Positions 55,223 through 62,914 of a DNA stretch of 64,000 nucleotides are shown here, in pieces (the stretch's first letter is position 1; each line of letters begins with the position of its first letter). The stretch lies in contig JAFYSZ010000024.1 of assembly GCA_017559135.1 (NCBI GenBank), positions 62,001 to 126,000 on the forward strand, written 5' to 3'. The DNA is from Bacteroidales bacterium (GTDB lineage Bacteria > Bacteroidota > Bacteroidia > Bacteroidales > P3). A program made the position numbers and the translations under genes. The notes under the pieces were generated by a model. It saw nothing but the letters and a program-made list of their open reading frames with translations, was not told where the DNA came from and did no database searches.

Positions 55223-56518
55223 ATGCAAAAAATAATAATTAAAAATTTTAGACAAATCTCTTATGTAGAAATAGAAGTGAAAGATTTTCTTTTTTTGATA
55301 GGAGAACAAGCAAGTGGAAAGAGTACAATTGTTAAATTGATATATTTTTTTAAGTCTTTAAAGCAAGATTATATAGATTTATTGCGTGATAATAACGATG
55401 TAAATGAATTTATAAAAATTATTCAAGATAAATTTGCAGTTTATTTTGGTAGCACAAAATGGTTAAGTGATGATTTTTATATAGAATATTTCTTTTCGGT
55501 AGAGAGAAATTATAGTTTGAAATTGTTTAAAAAAGATTCTTTAAGAATAGAATTTGATCGATCTTATTTTCCTTTTATCAAAAATAAAACTAATGAATTA
55601 AACAGGGATATAAAATCAACAAATAATATGACAGCATCATTTACTTTTCAAGAAAAGACAAGTAAGATGTTGATGTCTAAAATAAAGGCGACAGCAAATG
55701 AAGTATTTTTTGACGAAAAAGAAACATTGTATTTCCCAGCAGGAAGAAATATAACTGTTTCTTATCCTGAACAGTTTCAATTACTTTTTTTTAGTGAATT
55801 AAAATCACCTTCGTTCAATAATAATCAAACAAACACTATAGATGTTGAGTTAATTAAGGAATTTATTAGTTATTCAAAATTCTTAATAGACTATTTTTCC
55901 ATATCTAATGCTGAAATTGAAGATACATCTTTTGGAAAATTAGTGTCAAATATTATATCTCAAATTCTACACGGAGATTATAAAAACGAAGGTGGAAAAG
56001 AAAGAATTTATTATAATGAAAATGAATATGTTCCTCTAAATATTTCTTCATCGGGTCAGCAAGAAGCAATACGAATAATTCAAGATATTATCTATATTTT
56101 GAATGAAAAACGAAGTGCTTCACGAATAATAGAAGAGCCTGAAACGCATTTGTTCCCCAAAGCACAAAAATTACTTATTGAATTGTTGATTTTAGTTGCA
56201 AATAAAACTAATAGTCAGATTATTATTACGACTCATAGCCCTTATGTTATGGCTACGTTTAATAATATGCTTTATTACACAAAAGTAATTAAGGAAAAAC
56301 CAAATAAAAAAGAGGAAATAGAAGCGTTTTTTTCAACAAAGGGCTTAAATATGAATATTGATCCTGATAAATTTCAGGCTTATCGTTTGAAAATAGGAGC
56401 CGAGAATTATTGTGAAAGTATTTTTGATAAGCAAATTCAACTTATTGGCGAAAATTCTCTTGATCAAGAAACAGAGGATTTGAATAACGAATTTGATTTC
56501 TTATATTCAATGATGTAG
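55223..56518 (+). CDS. AAA15/21-type ABC-like ATPase of a putative two-gene defence system
   Basis: The 431-residue protein is an SMC/ABC-like AAA ATPase: Walker A GEQASGKST (residues 27-35), a FPAGRN segment at 171-176 seen in several AAA15/21 families, an ABC signature-like SSSGQQEA (275-282), Walker B with catalytic Glu IIEEPETHLFP (302-312) and the H motif TTHSPY (336-341). There is no TOPRIM or nuclease domain fused after it, unlike OLD/GajA proteins; the last 90 residues are helical and acidic. The next gene, three bases after its stop, encodes a PD-(D/E)XK-like protein. ATPase-plus-effector pairs of this design are typical of anti-phage systems; that role is inferred. Confidence 0.8.
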   Translation: MQKIIIKNFRQISYVEIEVKDFLFLIGEQASGKSTIVKLIYFFKSLKQDYIDLLRDNNDVNEFIKIIQDKFAVYFGSTKWLSDDFYIEYFFSVERNYSLKLFKKDSLRIEFDRSYFPFIKNKTNELNRDIKSTNNMTASFTFQEKTSKMLMSKIKATANEVFFDEKETLYFPAGRNITVSYPEQFQLLFFSELKSPSFNNNQTNTIDVELIKEFISYSKFLIDYFSISNAEIEDTSFGKLVSNIISQILHGDYKNEGGKERIYYNENEYVPLNISSSGQQEAIRIIQDIIYILNEKRSASRIIEEPETHLFPKAQKLLIELLILVANKTNSQIIITTHSPYVMATFNNMLYYTKVIKEKPNKKEEIEAFFSTKGLNMNIDPDKFQAYRLKIGAENYCESIFDKQIQLIGENSLDQETEDLNNEFDFLYSMM

Positions 56519-56521
56519 ATT

Positions 56522-57094
56522 ATGAGAAATAAATTTTGTTCAAAGATTTTGGAATTATATCCCAAGAAAGAAGAATTTGTTGATAGATGTTCAGATTTTC
56601 TTATCTATGCTTATGATTGTAACGAGCGAGAAAGAACAGTTTTTACCTCTCAAATAGAAGGGGATTCTGATAAAGTATTTAGAGTTATCAATAAACAAAA
56701 AAAAGAAATTGTTCATATATGTGTTGATGGAGGTTTATTAGAAAAGGGAGTAGGTGGGAGTAGGTTTGATTGTATGGTTTTTGATGATGGAAAACTATTG
56801 CTTATAGAATTTAAACTCAATGTTACTTCTAATAAGGAGATGACTTTGCATAAAAGATTCTCTGATGGAATAAATCAAATAAAGGAATATTTTCTGAGTT
56901 TAAAGAAACAATTCTCCGATTCAGGAGATAATATAAATAATTATTTTACTAACGAAAATATTATCTCTATTATTGGAGTTAAAAAAGAAACAAAAATAGG
57001 TTATAAATGGAATACACAAAGGAACTTGCAAAGAGAAAAATTTAGGGAAGAGACAGGTTCTAAAATTGATTTGTATTGTGAATATGAATTTTAA
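56522..57094 (+). CDS. PD-(D/E)XK nuclease-like partner of the AAA ATPase
   Basis: The 190-residue protein is not one I recognise by name. Residues 77-100 read as a restriction-endonuclease-like core: GVGGSRFDCMVFDDG gives Asp83 and KLLLIEFKLN gives Glu96-Phe-Lys98, that is D-x(12)-ExK with a beta-hairpin between. A Glu-rich N-terminus and a basic helix (HKRFSDGINQIKEYFLSLKK) follow. It has no signal peptide or membrane span. It starts three bases after the ATPase stop, so the two are one operon. It could be the DNA- or RNA-cutting effector, or a structural PD-(D/E)XK without activity. Confidence 0.7.
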   Translation: MRNKFCSKILELYPKKEEFVDRCSDFLIYAYDCNERERTVFTSQIEGDSDKVFRVINKQKKEIVHICVDGGLLEKGVGGSRFDCMVFDDGKLLLIEFKLNVTSNKEMTLHKRFSDGINQIKEYFLSLKKQFSDSGDNINNYFTNENIISIIGVKKETKIGYKWNTQRNLQREKFREETGSKIDLYCEYEF

Positions 57095-57115
57095 TAATTT
57101 AAAAATATAACGCAA

Positions 57116-58303
57116 ATGGAAAATCCAAAAGATTATGGGTTTAATTCCCAATTGATTCATTATAGTGGTCATCACGATCATTATGGTTCGGCAACTGTGC
57201 CAATTTATCAAACCTCTACCTTTGCTTTTGAATCAGCACAAGATGGAGCAGATTGTTTTGCAGGAGTAAAACCTGGATATATGTACACCAGAATAGGAAA
57301 TCCAACAGTTAAGGCTCTTGAACGTCAAGTTGCTTTATTGGAACACGCTTTTGATTCTGTTGCTGTTGCTTCTGGAATGGCGGCAGTAAGTACTGTTTAT
57401 TTAGGATTATTGAATGCGGGAGATCATGTTGTGTCTTCTTCTGCTGTTTATGGAGCTTCAAGAGTTTTAATGGAGCAACACATGTCTCGTTTTGGAGTTG
57501 AATCTACATACGTAAACACTGCGGATCTTGAAGCAGTGAAAGCAGCTATTCGTCCTAATACAAAGATGCTTTATGTTGAGACTCCTGCAAATCCGACAAT
57601 GGAAATAAGTGATATTGCAGCTTGTGCAGAAATTGCTCACAAGAATGGTGCTTTGCTTGTAGTGGATAATACATTTTGTTCACCATATTTGTCAAATCCA
57701 ATCGATTTAGGGGCTGATGTTGTTTTACATTCTATCACTAAATTCATCAATGGACATGCCGATATAGTTGGAGGTATTGTTGCGGCAAAGGATTCTGATG
57801 TTTATGCTAAGTTAAGAAATGCTATGGTGAACTTTGGTGGAAATATGGACCCTCATCAAGCATATTTAGTAATAAGAGGATTAAAAACATTGGGCATTAG
57901 AGTTGATCGAGCACAAGAAAATGCGAAGAAAGTAGCAGAATATCTTTCTACTTGTGAGCAAGTTGAATGGGTAAAGTATCCTGGCTTGAAAAATCACCCA
58001 CAATATGATCTTGCACAAAAGCAAATGAAAGGTCCTGGCACGATGATTAGTTTTTCTTTAAAGGGAGGTTTGGAAGCAGGCCGCACTTTAATGGATAATG
58101 TAAAGATGGCGATTTTGGCGGTAAGCTTAGGCGGAGTAGAAACTTTGATTCAACACCCTGCTTCAATGACTCACTCAAAAGTTCCAAAAGAATCAAGAGA
58201 GCAAGCAGGCATTACTGATGGTTTAGTAAGATTTTCTGTTGGTATAGAAAACGTTGAAGATATTATTAACGACTTAAAACAAGCTATGGCTAAAATCAAA
58301 TAA
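57116..58303 (+). CDS. PLP-dependent trans-sulfuration family enzyme (methionine gamma-lyase/cystathionine lyase group)
   Basis: The 395-residue enzyme is of the Cys/Met metabolism PLP family: SVAVASGMAAVSTVYLGLL, YVETPANPTMEISDIAACAE, VVDNTFCSPYLSNPIDLGAD and the PLP-lysine motif LHSITKFINGHADIVGG are intact. Overall it is closest in pattern to methionine gamma-lyases, but the active-site cysteine that marks many of them (YGC) is YGA here, so cystathionine beta- or gamma-lyase or gamma-synthase activity is possible. It begins 21 bases after the nuclease-like gene and 8 bases before the patatin gene. Confidence 0.85.
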   Translation: MENPKDYGFNSQLIHYSGHHDHYGSATVPIYQTSTFAFESAQDGADCFAGVKPGYMYTRIGNPTVKALERQVALLEHAFDSVAVASGMAAVSTVYLGLLNAGDHVVSSSAVYGASRVLMEQHMSRFGVESTYVNTADLEAVKAAIRPNTKMLYVETPANPTMEISDIAACAEIAHKNGALLVVDNTFCSPYLSNPIDLGADVVLHSITKFINGHADIVGGIVAAKDSDVYAKLRNAMVNFGGNMDPHQAYLVIRGLKTLGIRVDRAQENAKKVAEYLSTCEQVEWVKYPGLKNHPQYDLAQKQMKGPGTMISFSLKGGLEAGRTLMDNVKMAILAVSLGGVETLIQHPASMTHSKVPKESREQAGITDGLVRFSVGIENVEDIINDLKQAMAKIK

Positions 58304-58311
58304 AATGATTG

Positions 58312-60636
58312 ATGCGAAAAAAGCTTAGTTTTTTATTGATGTTTTTTCTCTTGCTCTGTAATTTTGTTTCAGGGCAGGAGAATAGACGTCAAACTGTGGG
58401 GGTTGTTCTTGGCGGTGGCGGTGCAAGAGGATTAGCACACCTTGGCGTTTTGCGGGCGTTGGAAGAAGCAAATATCCCTGTTGATTATATTTGTGGCACT
58501 TCTATGGGTGCAATTGTTGGAGGCTTATATGCTTCCGGATATAGCGTAGAAGAAATTTCAGATATTTTTTATTCTCCTGAATTTCAGTATTGGGTAAGTG
58601 GTAAAATCGAAGATGAATACACTTATTATTTTAAAAAGAAAAAAACTTCCGCAAAAGTTTTTACTTTTTCCTTAGATATAGAAGATAATTTTAAACTTCA
58701 AATACCTACAAGTGTAGTTGATCCTGTGCAAATGGACTATGCTTTTATGGAAATATTTTCTGGTGCAACCAAAGTTTCAAAAGGTGTTTTTGATAGCCTT
58801 ATGATTCCATTTTTTTGTGTGGCTGCCGATATTGAATCCTCAAAAGCGAGTATCAGACGCGAAGGAGATTTAGGATTAGCCATAAGAGCCTCTATGAGTT
58901 TTCCTTTTATGTTTGAGCCGATAAAGATTGACGGAAAAATAATGTTTGATGGAGGAATGTATAATAACTTTCCTGCGAAAGAAATGTTAGAAATATACAA
59001 TCCAGATATTATTATTGGTGTAAAAGTCGCAGGAAATTTTGCTCCTCCCAAAGAAGGCGACATACGCTCCTATTTAGAAAATATGCTAACGCAAGACACA
59101 GATTATCAAATTGATTGTCAGAGTGCTGTTTTGATTGAACCAAATTTGACAGGCATTAGTATAATGCAATTTGATAAGATGAAAGAGTGTGAAAGATTTG
59201 GATACGAGGCCGCAGAAGCCAAAATAAAAGAAATAAGAGCGTTTTTGTTGGATTCAATTGATAGTAAATCTTTGGCAAATAAGCGAAAAAAATTTAATGA
59301 CAAGAAACCTGATTTGGGTATTAAAGCAATAAGCGTACAAGGCATAGAAAGTAGTAAAAAAACTTATGTATCCAATTCAATTTTACAAGGATTAGAGCAA
59401 GATGTCCTAAACACTAAAACACTAAAAAGGAATTATATTTCGCTTTATGCCGATAGAAATATAAAAGATATACAACCAAGTTTATTTTATAATAACTTTT
59501 TTAATGCGTACGTGCTAAATCTTAATGTCAAAACGCAAAGTATGTTGAATTTTGACTTAGGAGGACACATTTCTACTTCACCTACAAGTTTTATTTACGC
59601 AGGAATAAATTGCAATTACTTGAATCGACATGCCTATTACGTTCAATTTAACTCCTATCTTGGCAGATATTACAATTCTTTGTCGTTTAAAGGACGGGTA
59701 GACTTTGCAACACAAACACCTTTCTATATAGAGGTTGAAGCAAATCAAAATAATTGGAATTATTATAGATTAAAAAAAGGTATTTTATCCTATTCTCCAA
59801 TCAATTACATAGAACAATCTGAAAATAATCTGCAATTTATTCTTGGAATACCTATGGCAGTAAAAGATGTTTTGTCTATGAAAGTAGGATTTGGTCAAAT
59901 AGAAGATAAATATTTTAATCGCGATTACATAACCTCATTAGATACAAACGATAGAACGAAATTTAAAAATTTTGCCTTTTCAATACATCACGAATATAAT
60001 AGTTTAGACGCATGGCAATATCCAACGAAAGGATATTTTCAAAGGATAAATATTCAATATGTTAATGGTAGAGAAAGATTCTATTCTGGTAATACTTCCG
60101 AGCATAGAGATGATTTTCAAAGACATAATTGGGTGCAAATGAGTGCGAGAAGCAGAATGCACATTCCTTTTAACTCCTATTATACTTTGGGTTTAAGAGG
60201 AGATGTGTTTTACTCTTTTCAAGATTTGTTTTCAACTTATAAATCAAGTCTTTTGAATGCAGGGAGTTATACGCCGACAATAGAAACTCTAACAAACTAT
60301 ATGCCAGAATATAGAGCGAATCAATATGCTGCAATAGGTATGGAAAATATTTTCTTCTTGGATAATATGTTCGGAATCAACCTTTCTGCAAGAGTAGGTA
60401 CGTATTTATTTTTACCATACAGACAAATAGAAACAAAAGATAATGAACACCCATTTTATGGCGAGCCTTTTCAAAAATTATACTTCATAGCAAACACCTC
60501 TTTTGTGGTAAGAACTCCAATAGGTCCGTTTAACCTAACTTTTTCTTATCATCAAAGAGATGGAAAACAAAATCCTTGGGGAATATCTTTTGGATTTGGA
60601 TTCGTAATATTTAATAATAGAAACATAGAAAGGTAA
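58312..60636 (+). CDS. Patatin-like phospholipase fused to an Omp85-type beta-barrel (PlpD-like)
   Basis: I use the ATG at 58312; the TTG just before is also in frame. A signal peptide (MRKKLSFLLMFFLLLCNFVS GQ) precedes a patatin domain, residues about 28-310, with the oxyanion loop GGGGARG (34-40), nucleophile GTSMG (Ser64) and the DGGMYNNFP aspartate. Residues 330-390 look like a POTRA module (AISVQGIESSKKTYVSN), and about 400-774 form an aromatic-rich beta-barrel of the Omp85/BamA type ending in a Phe-rich strand. This is the domain order of PlpD-type (type Vd) secreted phospholipases. The 774-residue protein would sit in the outer membrane. Confidence 0.88.
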   Translation: MRKKLSFLLMFFLLLCNFVSGQENRRQTVGVVLGGGGARGLAHLGVLRALEEANIPVDYICGTSMGAIVGGLYASGYSVEEISDIFYSPEFQYWVSGKIEDEYTYYFKKKKTSAKVFTFSLDIEDNFKLQIPTSVVDPVQMDYAFMEIFSGATKVSKGVFDSLMIPFFCVAADIESSKASIRREGDLGLAIRASMSFPFMFEPIKIDGKIMFDGGMYNNFPAKEMLEIYNPDIIIGVKVAGNFAPPKEGDIRSYLENMLTQDTDYQIDCQSAVLIEPNLTGISIMQFDKMKECERFGYEAAEAKIKEIRAFLLDSIDSKSLANKRKKFNDKKPDLGIKAISVQGIESSKKTYVSNSILQGLEQDVLNTKTLKRNYISLYADRNIKDIQPSLFYNNFFNAYVLNLNVKTQSMLNFDLGGHISTSPTSFIYAGINCNYLNRHAYYVQFNSYLGRYYNSLSFKGRVDFATQTPFYIEVEANQNNWNYYRLKKGILSYSPINYIEQSENNLQFILGIPMAVKDVLSMKVGFGQIEDKYFNRDYITSLDTNDRTKFKNFAFSIHHEYNSLDAWQYPTKGYFQRINIQYVNGRERFYSGNTSEHRDDFQRHNWVQMSARSRMHIPFNSYYTLGLRGDVFYSFQDLFSTYKSSLLNAGSYTPTIETLTNYMPEYRANQYAAIGMENIFFLDNMFGINLSARVGTYLFLPYRQIETKDNEHPFYGEPFQKLYFIANTSFVVRTPIGPFNLTFSYHQRDGKQNPWGISFGFGFVIFNNRNIER

Positions 60637-60637
60637 A

Positions 60638-61288
60638 ATGATAAATATAAATCAGTTAAACAAATACTATGGTGCGTTACACGTTTTGAAAGACGTAGAA
60701 CTTGAAATCAAAGCTAACGAAATTGTTACATTATTAGGAGCCTCGGGTGCAGGAAAGACTACTTTGCTCAATATTATTGGCACATTAGATAAAGCAGATA
60801 GCGGAATAGTTGAAATAAATGGCAGAAATATAAGTGAATTAAATGAAAAACAACTATCAGAATTTCGTAATAAAGAAATTGGATTCGTCTATCAATTTCA
60901 CTATTTGTTGAATGAGTTTACTGCCTTAGAGAATATTATAATGCCAGCTTTGATTGCAAAAGAGAAAAAGAATATTGCGATAGAAAAAGCAAAGGAATTA
61001 TTAAATATCTTAAATATTTACGATAGGGCAGAGCATAAACCCTCAGAATTATCAGGCGGAGAACAACAAAGAGTTGCGATTGCAAGAGCCTTAATCAATC
61101 GTCCTTCAATTATTTTAGCCGATGAACCATCGGGAAATCTTGATACAAATAATGCAAAACAACTTCACGAATTATTTTTTCAATTAAGAGAAACATATAA
61201 ACAAACATTTTTAATAGTAACACACAATAATGAACTTGCACAAATGTCAGATAGAAGACTGATTATGCAAGATGGTAAAATAATATAA
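60638..61288 (+). CDS. LolD-type ABC transporter ATP-binding protein
   Basis: The 216-residue protein is an ABC ATPase of the LolD/MacB branch: Walker A GASGAGKTTLLN, FVYQFHYLLNEFTALENI (Q-loop), signature LSGGEQQRVAIARAL, Walker B ILADEPSGNLD and H-loop VTHNNE. LolD works with LolC/E to release lipoproteins from the inner membrane; the membrane partners are not in the window, so the pairing is inferred from family. It starts one base after the patatin stop. Confidence 0.9.
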   Translation: MININQLNKYYGALHVLKDVELEIKANEIVTLLGASGAGKTTLLNIIGTLDKADSGIVEINGRNISELNEKQLSEFRNKEIGFVYQFHYLLNEFTALENIIMPALIAKEKKNIAIEKAKELLNILNIYDRAEHKPSELSGGEQQRVAIARALINRPSIILADEPSGNLDTNNAKQLHELFFQLRETYKQTFLIVTHNNELAQMSDRRLIMQDGKII

Positions 61289-61295
61289 ATAAAAA

Positions 61296-62045
61296 ATGGA
61301 AAAAAATCAAATTGTATATGGATTGCGTCCTGTTATGGAAGCAGTAAAGGCAGGAAAACAAATCGATAAGATTTATTTTCAAAGTAATTTGCAAGGAAAA
61401 CTTTTCTCAGAACTTAAAGCCCTTATCAAACAAAGTGGAAAAAATATTCAACAACAATATGTCCCTTTGGAAAAGCTTGATTATCTTTCAAGAAAACAAA
61501 ATCATCAAGGAGTAGTTGCACAACTTTCTAATATAGATTATTGGGAACTTGAAGAATTATTTGAACATATAGACGCAACAGGGGAAAATGCTTTCTTGGT
61601 TTATTTAGATAATGTAACAGATGTAAGAAATCTTGGAGCAATTGCAAGAAGTGCAGAATGTGCAGGAGCAAATGGTTTAATAATTCCTCAACAAGGCTCA
61701 GCACCTATTAATCAAGACGCAATAAAAACCTCTGCCGGTGCTCTTTTACGCCTACCTGTTTGCAAAATCAATAACATCAAAACATTCATCAACACAATAA
61801 AAGCACACGATGTAAGAATTTATTCTGCAAGTGAAAAGGCTAATGTATTATATACTCAAATGAAAGCAACAGAACCTTTAATGCTTGTAATGGGTAGCGA
61901 AGAAAATGGAGTAAGTCCTACAATGATAAAAATGTCTGATGAATTAGTGAAAATACCTCTTAAAGGTGAGATTGAAAGTCTTAATGTTTCGGCAGCGGCT
62001 TCGGTATTACTTTTTGAAATCGTAAGACAACGTTTAGGAATCTAA
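61296..62045 (+). CDS. rlmB: 23S rRNA (guanosine-2'-O)-methyltransferase RlmB
   Basis: The 249-residue SPOUT enzyme methylates the 2'-OH of G2251 in 23S rRNA (E. coli numbering) using SAM. An N-terminal RNA-binding domain (YGLRPVMEAVKAGKQIDKIY) is followed by the knotted catalytic domain: NVTDVRNLGAIARSAECAGA (motif 1), VMGSEENGVSP (motif 2) and IPLKGEIESLNVSAAASVLL (motif 3). Its end overlaps the convergent glycosyltransferase gene by four bases. Confidence 0.92.
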   Translation: MEKNQIVYGLRPVMEAVKAGKQIDKIYFQSNLQGKLFSELKALIKQSGKNIQQQYVPLEKLDYLSRKQNHQGVVAQLSNIDYWELEELFEHIDATGENAFLVYLDNVTDVRNLGAIARSAECAGANGLIIPQQGSAPINQDAIKTSAGALLRLPVCKINNIKTFINTIKAHDVRIYSASEKANVLYTQMKATEPLMLVMGSEENGVSPTMIKMSDELVKIPLKGEIESLNVSAAASVLLFEIVRQRLGI

Positions 62046-62914
62046 GCAGTGCAGTAAACACCTAATTTATATAAATTCAAGATAAGAAGACTTGGATTTT
62101 TTTTAGCAAGAAGGCTTAACATAAGTCTTCTTGTTATTTTATAGAAAAACACGTATAATCCAACAAGATGAAACTTCGCTAATTTATTATATGCTTTTAC
62201 GATTTTAAATCTATGAAATATTTTTTTATTTCTTTGATTTAGAAAAATATTTCTTAGAGTTATTACAGCGTTTTCATTAGAAGAAATAAAGTCTTTAAAT
62301 TTTTTTAATCCTAAGTGTTCAACGGGATTATCAATGTTTTGAAAAGAAAAATTAAATTCCTCTAAATCAAGTTTAAATAAGGTGTCTTCGTGTCCGTAAC
62401 CTTTGATGTCTTCACGAAAACGAACGGAAGAAAAAACTTTTTTGCGAATACAAAAGTTGTTTGTTGTAAACATATCTTCGCCTTGCAATGCTCTGTTTGC
62501 TTCAATCTTTGTTCCGTATTTCCAATGTAGTTCATAACCTTTTGGACATCTACTTTTTTCGCAATAAACTGTACCTCCGCGAACAACATCTTTTGTTTTA
62601 ATTGCTTCTAAGTAGCGTTTTAAGAAATCTTTTCTAACAATTCCGCTGTCTCCGTCAAGAAATAGTAGAATATCTCCTTTTGCTGTGTCTGCTAAAAGGT
62701 TTCTTATTCGTGAACGACCAAGATTTTTACTTAATTCTCTATACTCTACATTTTCAAATTGAGTGATTGATTTGTTCTCTTCGCATTTTATCGGAGAACA
62801 ATCATCAAAAACCAATATTTCCCACTGACAATTCAAGTCTTTTGCTTGATTTTGTAAGTCGGTTACTAAGTTTACGCAATTTTCTTGATAGATTGGAATA
62901 AGAATTGAAAGCAT
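62042..62914 (-). CDS. Glycosyltransferase family 2 protein
   Basis: The 290-residue protein starts MLSILIPIYQENCVNLV and has VFDDCSP, NLGRSRIRNLLADTA and the DxD segment LLFLDGDSGIV, then GYGHEDTLFKLDLE, a motif seen in chondroitin-synthase-like GT2 enzymes. The C-terminus is basic with a weak hydrophobic region. It shares the last base of the preceding GT4 gene (overlap of one base), so the two are co-transcribed leftward. Confidence 0.88.
   Translation of the reverse strand: MLSILIPIYQENCVNLVTDLQNQAKDLNCQWEILVFDDCSPIKCEENKSITQFENVEYRELSKNLGRSRIRNLLADTAKGDILLFLDGDSGIVRKDFLKRYLEAIKTKDVVRGGTVYCEKSRCPKGYELHWKYGTKIEANRALQGEDMFTTNNFCIRKKVFSSVRFREDIKGYGHEDTLFKLDLEEFNFSFQNIDNPVEHLGLKKFKDFISSNENAVITLRNIFLNQRNKKIFHRFKIVKAYNKLAKFHLVGLYVFFYKITRRLMLSLLAKKNPSLLILNLYKLGVYCTA

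Noticed and set aside
62208..62256. Another copy of the TCTATGAAATATTT repeat
   Set aside because: The words resemble the palindromic family but lie in the coding sequence of the GT2 gene, with no perfect arms; AT-rich chance similarity is enough.
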